Assembly: GCA_963848825.1 (NCBI GenBank)
Contig: CAWKFA010000004.1
Span: forward strand, 62,001 to 126,000
DNA length: 64,000 nucleotides
Source: CAVVSQ01 sp963848825
GTDB lineage: Bacteria; Planctomycetota; Planctomycetia; Gemmatales; Gemmataceae
Reading direction: 5' to 3'
Position 1 is the first letter of the stretch, and each line of letters opens with the position of its first letter. Position numbers and translations under genes: made by a program. The notes under the pieces were generated by a model. The model did not search any database. It worked only from the letters and a program-made list of their open reading frames with translations, and had not been told where the DNA came from. Of the stretch, positions 38,257 through 50,620 are shown piece after piece.

Positions 38257-39361
38257 TTGCCAGTGCGCGGCCAATGAATCATTTTCCGCTGAAAAGCATC
38301 TAACTTCATATGAGTAGGCCAGTTGGATCCTCGATCGATTTGGAGCGGCGGCGACAACAAGCCGTGCGCGTTGTTGAAGAGGGTGAAAGCCCGGAAACCG
38401 TCGCACGCGTTTTTGGCGTAAATCGTTCATCTGTTTACCGTTGGCTCAACCTTTCGCGACAGCCAGGCGGTTTAGCCGCCAAAATACATCCAGGCCCTGC
38501 ACCGCGACTATCCCACGAACTACACCAGCGCCTCGAAGCTCTACTGCTTGAAGGTGCAAAAGCTCATGGCTGGTCCAACAGTTTATGGACCTGTGCTCGG
38601 GTCGTCGAACTGATACGCCGGCATTTCGGCGTCTCTTTTCATCATGATCACGTGGGCCGCTTCCTGCGTAATCGCTTAAACTGGTCGCCCCAAAAACCGC
38701 GCCGCAAAGCTCGCGAAAGAGACGAGGCTGACATCGAGTTTTGGAAACAGGTGCGCTTTCGCGCCATCGCTAAAGAGACGTGGGCACGCAACGCTCACCT
38801 CGTGTTTCTCGACGAATCCGGCTTCATGTTGACTCCGACCGTTCGTCGGACCTGGGCGCCTCGTGGAAGTAAACCAGTCCTGACCTGTTGGGACCGGCGA
38901 GACCGCCTGTCAGCAATCAGTTGCTTGACCGTCAGTCCCAAAGCCAATCGCTTGAACTTGTTTTTTCGTCTTTTGGATCACAATGTTCATGCGGAAGACA
39001 TCATTGATTTTTTGCGAGACCTCAAGAGTAGTTTGGGCGGTTCCATGACAGTGTTGTGGGACGGAAGTAATGTTCATAGTAAATCCCGACTCGTCAAAGT
39101 GTTCCTGGCGAAGCATCCGGAAATAGTGGCCGAAAAACTGCCTGCTTACGCACCGGAACTGAACCCTGACGAATTGGTCTGGGGCTGGAGCAAATATGGT
39201 CGTCTTTCCAACTTGGCGGCGCACGACACGGACCAACTGGCTGAACACATCATTGACGAACTGACGTATTTGAAACAACATCCGGAACTATTAGCGTCGT
39301 TTTTGGATAAAACAAACCTCCCCATAGTCGCCTAACGTCGTTTTGGCCGCGCAGCGGTCAA
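38257..39361 (+). mobile_element. IS630-family insertion sequence, complete
   Basis: Imperfect terminal inverted repeats TTGCCAGTGCGCGGCCAA (left) and TTGACCGCTGCGCGGCCAA (right, complement) enclose one intact transposase gene. Both ends are flanked by TA (38255-38256 and 39362-39363), the target duplication expected of IS630/Tc1-mariner elements. Length about 1.1 kb. Confidence 0.85.
38310..39335 (+). CDS. IS630-family transposase
   Basis: Intact, 341 residues. The N-terminal helix-turn-helix (RQQAVRVVEEGESPETVARVFGVNRSSVYRWL) and a second DNA-binding segment (LWTCARVVELIRRHFGVSFHHDHVGRFLRNRLNWSPQKPRRKA) precede the DDE nuclease: first Asp in LVFLDESGFML, second in TVLWDGSNVHSK, last acidic residue in YAPELNPDELVWGWSKYGRL. 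No frameshift, so it should be active; a single protein, unlike IS630 members that require programmed frameshifting. Confidence 0.93.
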   Translation: MSRPVGSSIDLERRRQQAVRVVEEGESPETVARVFGVNRSSVYRWLNLSRQPGGLAAKIHPGPAPRLSHELHQRLEALLLEGAKAHGWSNSLWTCARVVELIRRHFGVSFHHDHVGRFLRNRLNWSPQKPRRKARERDEADIEFWKQVRFRAIAKETWARNAHLVFLDESGFMLTPTVRRTWAPRGSKPVLTCWDRRDRLSAISCLTVSPKANRLNLFFRLLDHNVHAEDIIDFLRDLKSSLGGSMTVLWDGSNVHSKSRLVKVFLAKHPEIVAEKLPAYAPELNPDELVWGWSKYGRLSNLAAHDTDQLAEHIIDELTYLKQHPELLASFLDKTNLPIVA

Positions 39362-39363
39362 TA

Positions 39364-39788
39364 ATGCCCGCCGAGGCACAAAGCTTTCGTGATTGTGGCG
39401 TTTGGCTCTAGTCTTTACGTGACTTGAGCGATGTCCGGTATACGACACCAGGCAGCCAACTGCCCAGCGCTGCGGCCTTGCGAATCGAGCCAGCCTCTCG
39501 CGAAAAGCAGAAGGTAGCGTGGAATGCGTCGTCGGGATCGGCTTCGTTAACTGCCACCGTCCGGTAAACGTCCAGAACCATTGGTCCGTGGCGACGTAGC
39601 GGGTTCCCCAAGCCGGACCCGCCGAGCGAAATCCCACGAACGATTCGAATGCGAACAGCAGAAATGAAAAAGGTCCATAAGTACTCGTGAAAAAGAAATA
39701 CTTTGACATTGGCTATCCTCACGACTACGCTTTCGATTAATCATAAAAGACATCGGATTAATTTTTTATTTATGCTGGAAATTTGCCA
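39364..39788. other. No supported gene
   Basis: Only weak leftward open frames are present (39332-39709, 39408-39722), with no family resemblance and no ribosome binding site. The last 60 bp are AT-rich and probably hold the promoter of the RHS gene. Confidence 0.4.
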
Positions 39789-42700
39789 ATGCCGCCTTCA
39801 ATTTGGAATAGGTTATTCGACAAATTCTCTGGTCTCGCGACGCGAACCGATTCGCAGAAATCCTGCGCCGCGTTTACGACTAGCGGTCGAGTTGCTCGAA
39901 GACCGCCTCGGCCCGTTTTGCCAGATCTCGTCGGGTTTGACTTTCGGCCCGGTCACCCAACAGCATACTTCCATGTTGAAGAGTCATCGCCATCTTGGGG
40001 CAGCCAAATCCACCTCGATTTCGCGTATGCCAACACTGGCGGCCCGCCATCGGGCTCACAGACGTTCAATATCGCCTTTTATCTGACCACCAACGCCACC
40101 ATCAATCCTGCAGGGGATTACGGCTTCGGCCGGTTGACCGGCTTCTCGGTCCCTGCATCCGGTAGCGGTGCCGTCTCCTCGGCTACGATCACATTGCCGG
40201 CATCGAACCCACTCTCCCCGCTCACTGCCGGCCCGTTCACCATCGGCATGTTGGTCAATTCCGACAACACGGTGGCGGAATCCAACTCTGGCAACAACGA
40301 CAACCAAGGCAACGGCAAGGATCTGACTGCTGTGGCCATTCAGCCGCCCGTTGCGGTCGCCACAGATTCCTCGGGTTCATCGAGTGATCATGCCGTCAGT
40401 TTCGGGTCAATCGTCGATGATGGGCCGGGCAATGCCCAGACAACGCAGACGGTGACCCTCAGTGACGGCACTTCCGGCTCACTTTTGAAAGTCCTGCAAA
40501 ATGGTATCCACCTGGCCAACGGCACCAATTTCCACATCCAGAGCATACTCAGCAATAAGCTGTCGCAGCCAGTGAACGTTTCCGGCGGCTTTAGCCTCCT
40601 CGCAGCCAATAGCGCCGAAACGTGGTCCATCCAGGTCTCGTTCGACCCGGTCGCGACCGGAAATCTTTCCGATACACTGGTGATCCAATCCGACGATCCT
40701 TCCAATCCTACGATAAACATCGCACTGAGCGGAATTGGCACGCCACAGGCGAATCTCGCGGTTACCAGTCCTCTAAGCGGTACTGTAAACTTTGGTAATG
40801 TCGCTACGGATGGTCCGGGCGGCGCTGTCGGTAACGCTACCATGACGTTGGTGAACAACGGTAGCGGCCCCCTTACGGTCAACCAGAACGGGATCACCGT
40901 TGGCGGCGCCCGTTCGCGATCACCAGCATCATCAGCAGTACGCAGGGGAGCGTCAATCTGGCTAACGGCACGGCGACAATTGCCGCCAACAGCGCCGAGA
41001 CGTGGACCATTGGCGTGCGATTCGACCCGACCGTAACGGGACTTTTCCAGGTGCCGTTGACGATCATCAGCAACGCACCCCAAGACGGAACATCGGTCGT
41101 CACCCTTATTGGCACTGGCCAGACGCCGCAATCCTTGGCGGCCAGTCCCAACGCCGTTTCATTTGGGAGCGTCTCCGCTGATGGCCCAGGCAATCAGCTG
41201 GTCGACACGGACCGTGACGCTAACCAACACCGGTCAACTGCCACTTCAGGTCAATCAGAATGGCATCACACTGATTAACGGCACACACTACAAGATCGTT
41301 GGCGTGAGCAGCAGTACCCAGGGCACGATCAATCTGGCCTCGGGGTCGGCTACGCTTCGCGCAAGCAGTGCCGAAACCTGGACCAGCACGCTTCAGTTCG
41401 ATCCCCTGACCGCCGGACTGTTGTCCGACACGCTACTCATCGCCAGCAACGACCCGATCAACCCGACGACGAGCATCGCCCTGAACGGCACCGGTTTCGA
41501 ACCAGCCGATTCTGGTGGTCACCGATTCAGCGGCCCCGAACAACTTAACGTTGGGTTTCCCCGCCACGCTGGACGACGGTTCCGGCGGACGGAGCTCAAT
41601 CCAGACAGTGCAGCTGACGAATGTCGGCACACAGCCTCTACTGGTGGCGAAAAACGGATTGACACTGACGAACGGCACAAACTTCCACGTTGTTACCGTT
41701 GTTTCCTCAACGCAGGGTGTATTGAATCTGGCTGCCACCGGCGTGCTGGCGCCCGTCAGTGCGGAGAAATGGACGGTGACGCTTGCCTTCGATCCGGGTA
41801 GGCCGTCACGCTTGCGGACGCTCTGAATATCGCCAGCAACGACCCGGTCAACCCGACAATGGTTGTCGCCCTTAATGGCCAGGGCGTCGTGCCAACTGTC
41901 TCGGCGATCTATCCGGCACAAGCCGTGCATACCTCGGCCAGCCCCGCATATCATATCACCTGGAACGGCGTCTACGCGCCCGGCACCGGCACGTATTCGC
42001 TCTATTACGACACCGATCGCAATCCGGCGGCGGGTCTGGCCGTCATCGCCACGGGGTTGTCGCAAACGCAAACCGCCTTCGATTGGCAAGTGCCGACGAA
42101 CCTGGTGGGCGGAACCTATACGATCTACGTCACGCTGCAAGACGGCTCCGTCTCCACCGGAAGTTACGCCGCCGGCAGCCTCACGGTGGACCCCGCCAAC
42201 AGCGATCGCCTGCTCTCCGCCCCGGTGACCGATACCGCGGCTTACTCTCTGTCGTACGTTTACAACGGCACTACCTACACCGCCGCTTATACGCTTTCCG
42301 TCGGCGACAACGCGCTGTATCCGACCGGCGGCGGCGTCACGCACGAACACCACATTTTCCTCGTGGCCTCGCTCGTTGACACCGAGAACACCACCTACGA
42401 TTCACTGGGAAATGTCGCGACGACGACCGACGCCAATGGCCAGACGACCGCGTTCACCTACGACATGGTCTCGCGCGTCACGCACGTCGCCTACCCCGAT
42501 GGTAGCGCCGTGGACTACACCTACGACCCCTCCAACAACCTGCTGACCATGCACGACGCCACTGGCTGGCAGCTCTACGGCTACGACGTCCTCAACCGCC
42601 TCACCAGCGTCACCTATTCGCCGGCCAACAATCCCAGCGACCCGGCCGCCCTGACGATCGGCTACCAGTACGACGCCGACAATCGCCTCATCGAACTCGA

Positions 42701-44314
42701 TTATCCAAGCGGCAAGCAGGTCCTCTACGGCTACGACAACGCCAGCAAGCTCACGAGCGTGACCGAGAAGAATTCGGGCCAAGCGGACCTCCTCACGACC
42801 TACGCCTACAGTTCGAGCACGGGCCTGCTCACCACCGAAACCCGGCCCAACGACACGCAGACCATCTACGGCTACGACACGAACGGCCAGCTCATCGACA
42901 TCCTGCACCGCCGCACCTCCACGCAGGCGCTGATCCTCCAGTACCACTACACGCTGGACGCCGCGGGCCGGCACACCCAGGTCGTGATCACGACGCCCAC
43001 AGGCGTGGCTGCCCAGGCCTACGTCTACGACGACCTGAACCGGCTGATCCACGTCACCTACTCGAACGACAACGGCACCATCGACCCGACGGACCAGGTC
43101 GTGCAATACACCTACGACGGCAACGGCAACCGCCTGACGATGACCACCTACAACAACGGCATCGCCGCCGGCGCGACGCAGACGTTGACGTACGCCTACG
43201 GTTTCGAGAACCGGCTGCTGGGCGTGACCGACCAGAACAGCGTCGTGCAGGCGAAGTACTTTTACGACTGGCGCGGCAACCAGGTCGCAAAGGTGACGCC
43301 GACGGGGACGACGCGGTATTCGTATGATAGCCGCAAACTGCTGGTGGCGGTGGATGATGGGACGAACCACATCGAGTACCGGTACGACGGTGCCAGGACG
43401 ACGTGTCGGCCAAATTGAGAACGGCGTCACAACAAAGTTCGTGGTTGACCCATCTAACTCGGTCTACCAGACACTTGAGGAACGCAGTTCTGCGGGCAGT
43501 GTTTCTGCGGCCTACGCATACGGCTTGCAACGCGTCAGCGGTCAATTGCCTGGGCAGAGTACGTTGACGTTCTATTTGACTGATGCTCTCGGCTCAGTCG
43601 GGGGGCTAACTAACAGTGCGGGAGCAGATCTCGGACACTACAGCTATGATGCGTTCGGAACAACCCGGACCGCTCCGATTGGCGTGACGAATTCGTACCA
43701 ATTCGTTGGCGAGAGCGTCGATCCATTAACCGGTTTGGCATACTTCCGAGCACGATTCTATGATATGGCCAATGGACGTTTTCTTGGCAAAGACAGTCTT
43801 GGTTTTGTTGATGGACCGAGTCGATATGCTTATGCTTCTGGTGATCCTGTCAATGGCAAAGATCCGACTGGGAATTCTGTCGGAAGCTCTATCGGCGAGC
43901 GGTAGTGGGTGTTACTTCCGGCGCGTTAGTGACTGGCATCAACGACGCTGCGCATAAGGAAGACTCGAATGAACTCGCGTTTCAAGCTGCGAAGCTTTCT
44001 TACACTACAATCGGTGGCGTGGCCGCCGGAGCAGCTGGCGGTGCGCTAGTCATTGCCGCGGCGCCATTGGAGCTCTCAGCCCTTGCGGTAGGCGGCGCTT
44101 CTTTGCAATTGGGGCCGGAGCTAACTACGTCGCAAATTGGGCAGCATCTGCCCAGTTTCACAAGGATTATTCTCCTACGCCAAGCAATCTCACCGAAAAC
44201 GCACTTGCAGGAGCTGAAAACCTGATTCCAGAGCTTGGTGGCGTCACTGCAAATGTTGCTGCGCACACTGTTATTTCAAGAGGCTGTCGGAATCCCCACA
44301 CAGTTGCTTGTTGA
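39789..44314 (+). pseudogene. Large RHS/YD-repeat surface protein with ASH-type repeats (many frameshifts)
   Basis: Starts MPPSIWNRLFDKFSGLATR, then (after a shift) RRNPAPRLRLAVELLEDRLGP, the planctomycete surface-protein N-terminal motif. A CARDB-like domain (YFHVEESSPSWGSQIHLDFAYANTG) is followed by four 'choice-of-anchor D'/ASH units of about 115 residues (NGT-FHI--I---, ANSAETWSIQVSFDPVATG). Next are an Ig-like unit, a long YD-repeat region (YDSLGNVATTTDANGQTTAFTYD) and the RHS core YQFVGESVDPLTGLAYFRARFYD ... PVNGKDPTG. After the core a variable tail of about 130 residues (Gly/Ala-rich, then NYVANWAASAQFHKDYS) ends at TGA 44312-44314. Frame changes lie near 39837, 39925, 40905, 41200, 41510, 41805, 43395, 43893 and 44105. 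Either decayed or mis-sequenced. Confidence 0.75.
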
Positions 44315-47300
44315 CGTGACGACAAAACCAACTATCCCAGCTACAAACACTAGCAATTACATAGGCGATTTTGAGCCATTCATGCCTGGCGGCGTCCTCA
44401 TCGACCAAGCCGCCACCCTGGTCGGAGCGAACGTCAAAGACATCGCCGGCGCCACCTACGATCCGGTCTCGCAGCAGCTCGTCTTCCTCGGCGATAGCGC
44501 CGGCCACGCTGCACAACGTCAATCTCGATCTGTTCACCACCGCGATCCAGTCGGTCTATGGCTCCGCGGAGCCGCCGTTTGTCACGCTCGATCCGTCGGC
44601 CAAACTCATCGCACAGACGTTCGACATCGGCAGCGGCAACGGCGTCATTCCTCAACGGCAAATCGGCCAGTATCCCGATCAATTACACGCCGTACACGCC
44701 CACCAACGCCGACGACATGACGTTGACATTCAATGTAAACGGTTCGCCGGTGACCGCTCGCATTTCGGCCCAGGTTCAAGACGGTACGGCTCCCGGAAAT
44801 GTTACCATCAGAATTGGCGGAAGATCTCTTGTTCTCCTAACTCTTGGTACGGTAACAGGCTTCCTGCCGGGATCACGCTAACAAATCCGACACACTCACT
44901 CCTCTGGCAACCTGGAGTCACAATAGATGTACCAAATGCAACAGGCACTCTTTCGATTGCTGATGGTGTTGGATATACATGGTCATCAATTCTCAAGGAG
45001 AACAAGCCAATTACTTCTTTGGCCTCAATAATGCCAGCGGAACCGCTATCACCGTCACGAATCTGAATCTCGTCACCGACCTGCAGCAACGCAAATTCGG
45101 CGGTCGGGTCGATAACACCAAAGCTCGGCTGGATCATGGAAGAGGCCGACCGTGTCATGAAGGAATTGGCCGGCGGCAAGGACCAACTCACCGGCGCGAC
45201 TCTACAACAGCCAGAACACCGACCTGCCGGCGGGATTTCTGAACGCGCTGGAACGCGATGTCGGCAATAACCAGAGCGGTAATTTCAGCAACCGTTTCTG
45301 GTTCACACCCAATTACGAGACGCTCAAGCGCTACATCGACCCAGTCACCGGCACAGGCGACGGTGGTTTTCGACGCAGTCATCCGTCAAGCTCAACACCG
45401 AAGTCTGATCCTCGGCCAACCGGAAGACCCGACGGCCCGGGCCTTCGCCGATTTCTTCAACGCCAACTACGACGCGCTGGCCAATATCAGCTTCCCGGTC
45501 CACGACCCCAACGATCCGACCGGCACAGCCGTTGTCCAGGAGAAGATCTTCCAGGATCTTGCCGACGCCATGAAAGCGGTGGCCCTGGCACGCTTCTTCC
45601 ACGACAACAACATCCCACTCGATACCTGGTGGATCAATAGCTGGACGCCGCCGGCCGCGTACATTCCGGCAACGATCCCTACTTTGACGAATTCGCTGCA
45701 AAACGGCTCGGTCACGGTCACTTTCTACGGCGGGGTATCGATCAAGACGCCGAACACGTATTTGCCGGACGCGGCGCGCAATCCATCGACGCGGCGGTAA
45801 ATGCCCAACGCACGCCAGCTCCGGCGACCTGGCCGTGCAAATGTGGAACGTGAACAACACGGCGATGGGCAACCTCAACGCCGTCGCCGCGTCGCTGGCG
45901 GCCCAAAAGCAGGAGCGCGATGTCACTCTCGGTTCGACCGACCTTAGCTTCGCCAGCCCCGGCGGTCAGCAACTCACCTTCGAGCGCTATTACGACAGTG
46001 CGTACCTGGGAAACAAAAACCTCGGCCCCGGCTGGCAGCCCACCCGTTCTGACCTGCAATTCCAGCTGCCGACTTATGTCGACGATTACCGCCTGATGCG
46101 CGACGGCAGCGGCAATCGGTTCATATTTTCGGGGCGACGGCCGACACGTTGTTGCGTTCTGGTGAGATTCGGCTGGTCGATCACTCGACCGGCCAGTTGC
46201 TCAACTTCTTCTCATCGCTGACGACCAGCTATGCGCTGGACGACCAGGCCAAGCCGATCCTCGCCACCTCCGGACTGAGTGCGGCGATGTGCCGACCTTC
46301 ACGCCCGGCCAATACCAGGACGGGAGCACGCTCACGCAGGATCCGAGCACCCACAACTACACGCTGACGCATCTCGACGGCAGCAAATTGGTGTTCGATC
46401 CGCAAGGGAATTTGCTCACAACGACCAATACGCTTGGCAATGCATCACCTACGGCTATACGAACGGCAAACTGGCGCAGATCGCGGATAGCTCCGGCCAG
46501 AAACTCGCGCTCTCCTACGGCAGCGATGGCCGCATTCAGTATGTTGCTGGGCCGGAGAGCAGCGGCAACGCCTCCCGGCGCATCGTTTACCTCTACGATG
46601 CCGGTGGCCGACTCATCGAGGTGGACACCCAGGCCCTGCAAGCGGCGGCACCTACAGCACCGAGCAGGAGCACCAAATATCAGTACAACACGAGCAATCA
46701 AATCAGCGGTTTCATCGGACCCGATGGCTTGACCACGCTAACCAACACTCCCGACCTCCGCGGCCGCTCCGCCCAGCAGCAGGAGTCCTGGGGAACATTG
46801 TCGCCAACAGCTTCACCCAGGATGCCTCAAGCGGCAACCACACGACGCAAACAACGGACATGGGGACCGTGGGCCCAACAACCCGACGGCACAGGGCATA
46901 GCCGCTTTACAGTATTTCGCATCGGGCCGACGAGCACGACCCAGTTCGACAGCACCGCCCGCACGACGCAGGCAACCAACGCACTGGGCAACACCACGCA
47001 TACGGCTATGCCGGCACGGCGCTCCTGCCGACAACGGTGACCCTGCCGACGTCAAACCGGCCGGCGATCAGCATCCAGCGCAACGCCGCCAACTTGCCGA
47101 CGGTCATCAATGACCCGGCCAACACGGGAGGCACGCCCGTCCAAATCCTATACAATGCCGGCAACTTGCCCTCGCAGACGACCGACGCAAAAGGCCTCGT
47201 GACCAAATACACCTATACCACATGGAACGATGTCGCAACGGTGACCGTGGGTTTCGGCACCGCGCTGGCCCAGACGACAACCTACAACTACAACGCCCAG

Positions 47301-50300
47301 AAGTTGCTGCAAAGCGTCGTCGATGCGCTCGGCCACACGGTCGCCAGCTACACCTACGATGCGATGGGCCGCGTGTTGACAACGACCGACGGTGACAACG
47401 TCACGACGACCTACGTCTACGACACCCTCGGCCGGCTCACCGGGTCTACGACCCACGCCTGACGGGCGCCGATCAACTACATCGCGTACACCTACAATGA
47501 CAACGACCAGGTGACCCAAGAAACCACGCCCACCGGAACCATCACCAACGTCTACGACCCCGCCACGCACCGTCTAATGTCCGTGACCGACCTCACCGGC
47601 CGACGACTAAGTATGGCTACGATCCCGCCTCGGGATTGCTGACAAGCATCACCCAGGTTCACAGTGGCGGCAACGCGGTCACGCAGGAAGTGTACGACCG
47701 ACGTGGCCAATTGGTGTTGCTCATCGCGCCCAACGGCGACCGCACCGCGTTCACCAGCGACGCTCTGGGGCAACCGACAGCGATGATCGAAAGCAACAAC
47801 GCTCTGCCCGCCGCAACCGTCAACGCTCAAAAAGCGTCTTCGACCTCGCTGAATATCATCGTTGCCGCGAGCGAACCCATTCTGGTCGCCGCGCTGACGA
47901 TTGGCAAGTCGGCCAACCGATGAGCAGTTCCGTGACGCAAGCCGTGCGTCTGACTGACCAAAGCAGCTTCAACTTCGCGCTGGCGGGCGTGGATCCGACG
48001 CAGGCATACAATTATCAAATGACCTTGACCGATCGCGTCGGCGTGTCGCAGACATTGCCACAGGGCACCTTCGATGCCGCGCTGCCGGTGAGCCAATTTG
48101 TCATTACAAACCTCAGTTCCACAAACATCATGGCGGGCAGCACCGTCTCCTTCACATTGAACGCCGAAAGTAGCACAGGCCAGCCGGTCGCGAACTACAC
48201 GGGTACTGTCCAACTCACCAGCAGCGACGGCCAGGCTGCCTTGGGCAGCAATGCCTGCCGATCTCTTACACTTTTACAGCCAACGACGCGGGTTCGCATA
48301 CTTTCACAATCATACTTGGAACCGCCGGCAATCAATCCATTACCGCCACGGATGCGGTCAATCACTTCACCGCTACGACCAATTCGGTTACGGTTGCGGC
48401 TGGGCCGTTCAGCAAATTCGTGGACAGTCCTGGGCGGCAACACCTTCGCCGCCGGCACGGCTTTTCAACTCACTGTCCAGGCAACCGACGCGTTTGGAAA
48501 CGCCGTCAGCCGGTACAGCGGACCTGGCAGCGTCACAACGACCACGAGCCCGGGCGATCCAAAGAGCAGTTTCCCGATCGCCGGTCCCCTGCAAATCAGT
48601 AGTATTGGCTTCGGTTTCTTCCAAGGAAGCCTAAAAACGGCGGGGTCCTACACCCTAAACACCACGGCTGGTTCCTATTCAGGGACAAGCAGCACCATAA
48701 CAGTTACGCCGGCGAATGCGAACTATTTCACGGTTTCCGCGCCGGCAACCGCCACCACAGACGCCGCGTTCAATATCACGGTCACGGCCTTTGACCAATA
48801 TGGCAACATCGCCACTGCTTACCAAGGCTCGGTTACCATCACCAGCAGCGACCCGGCGCGCACCAACCTGATCAACAGTTATCAGTTCACGACAGGCACG
48901 GGCAGGACAACGGCTTGCACACGTTCAGCGTCGCGCTGGCAACGGGCGGCGGTCAAACTATAAGGGCAACGGACACGACCTCGATCAACCCGACAGTCGC
49001 TGGCATAAGTGGGCCAATCGCCGTCCGTGGCCTCGTCGTCTCATCCTTTAGTCCCAACGCGAATGGCTTCACGGTAAACTTCAGCAAACCGTTCATCCCG
49101 GCGGACCTCGCCCTTTACGATACGAACTCGAATACCGCGGCTAACATCGTGATCACCGGCAGTAACGGCGTCGGTCCGATCCACGGTTCGCTGCTCATCG
49201 ACCCATCGAATCAGTCCCTCGCATTCAAGGCGACCTCTGCTTATCTGGGTTGCTCAATGGTACAATGGCACTAACTCCATCGTTCTTCCCGACGCGACGT
49301 ACACGGTTAAGCTCGTCACTGGCTAAGGCACGAACGGGTTCCTCGATTCGCTTGGGGCAGGCCTAGACGGAACCAACAATGGCGGCCATGCCACTTTCGT
49401 TACCACTTTCACCACACATTACCAGGCCAATGCGACGCCGGAGCTAGGTATCCCCGACTTTGCCCGCGGTCCGGATAGCAATGCGGCGATCAAAGTGCCC
49501 AATAACGGTGCTGCCGGCATCCCTATTACTCTTTACAATGCAGCGGCCGTGACGGATGTCACGTTCTCGCTGACGTACAATACAGCGTTGCTCAACGTCA
49601 CGGGGACTTCGTCCGGCACGAGCAGTGATGCCACCGATTCGGCTGCAAGCCTCACTCTGGTATCCAACACGGGCGGTGTGGCTACTTTCCACTACACGGA
49701 TACCTCTCCTCGATCCGCCACGCCAGCGACTCCGTTAGTCCTTGGGGACATCACGGCTGTTGTGCCGTCAGGCACGGGTGCGGCGGCCCTGGGATTGTAT
49801 GAGGCCAAGGAACTGTTGCAGATGGGCGCATCGTGATAAACCAGGGTGGTATTCCGGGTGCGCTGGCGGAAACGGCGTTCATGTAAATGCCTACTTCGGC
49901 GATGTTAACGGTGATGGTATCATTAGCGGCATTGATAAATTGAACGCCAACGCCGTCGCGGTCGGTGCCGCCACGGGTTTCAGCGCATTCACACAACTCG
50001 ATCCGGCGATCATCGGCGATGTCGCGAGCGACATTTCAGTTGATGCCGGCGATGTCAGTATCATTGACGCCGTCACGGCGCAACTACAGCCTGGACAGAT
50101 TCCCCTACCGCCACGCAATTGGCCCCTAGCAATCCGAATTACCTGAATCCAAATACTATTCACTCCCCAAATGCGGCCGACCCTACACTGAGCCTGGTCG
50201 ACGGAGGGCCAACGACCACTGGTTCATCGACGGATGCTAATGTCTCTGTGATGATCGACCATCCTCATCCGGACGGTAGCACTGGCCTTACAGAAGCGGT

Positions 50301-50620
50301 CCTGGCACTAAAGTACGATCCGGCACTACTGAGCGTATCGCCGTCGGACATAACGCTGGGCTCGATCCTGAGCACGGCGTAGGGCTGGCAGGAGCTATCA
50401 GCAGTAGTTGACCAAGCGATGGGACAGATCGGCATCCAGCTTTACAGTGCGACGCCGGTCACCGACACGCAGGCGGGCAGCCTGGTGAATATCACCTTCC
50501 ACGTTATGCCGGGCGATTCCCTCCCTTCGACAACCGTGCAACTTGTGAACGCGGCGAACCCGAATGGACAGTGGTTCGGTACAGTTTTGGCGGATTCCAG
50601 GGCGGACTGATACTTAGCCC
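44315..50620 (+). pseudogene. Second RHS/YD surface protein with cohesin-dockerin-cohesin C-terminus (many frameshifts, two in-frame stops)
   Basis: Begins without a recognisable start directly after the first RHS gene. Modules in order: an N-terminal unit with PFMPGGVLIDQAATLVGANV and DIAGATYDPVSQQLVFLGDS; a helical segment (DPTARAFADFFNANYDAL, FFHDNNIPLDTWWINSW); a DUF6531-like RHS entry (LGSTDLSFASPGGQQLTFERYYDSAYLGNKNLGPGW); YD repeats to about 47780; two or three Ig-like units (GTAFQLTVQATDAFGNAVSRYSG); a cohesin-like unit (49440-49840); a dockerin-like unit (DVNGDGIISGIDKLNANAVAVG ... GDVASDISVDAGDVSIID, 49900-50090); and a second cohesin-like unit to 50610. More than ten frame changes and in-frame stops TAA (49324-49326) and TAG (50380-50382) interrupt it. 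Confidence 0.7.

Noticed and set aside
41433..43545. Leftward open frames with VVV/RRR-rich products
   Set aside because: Shadows of the YD-repeat region; composition is an artefact of codon bias.
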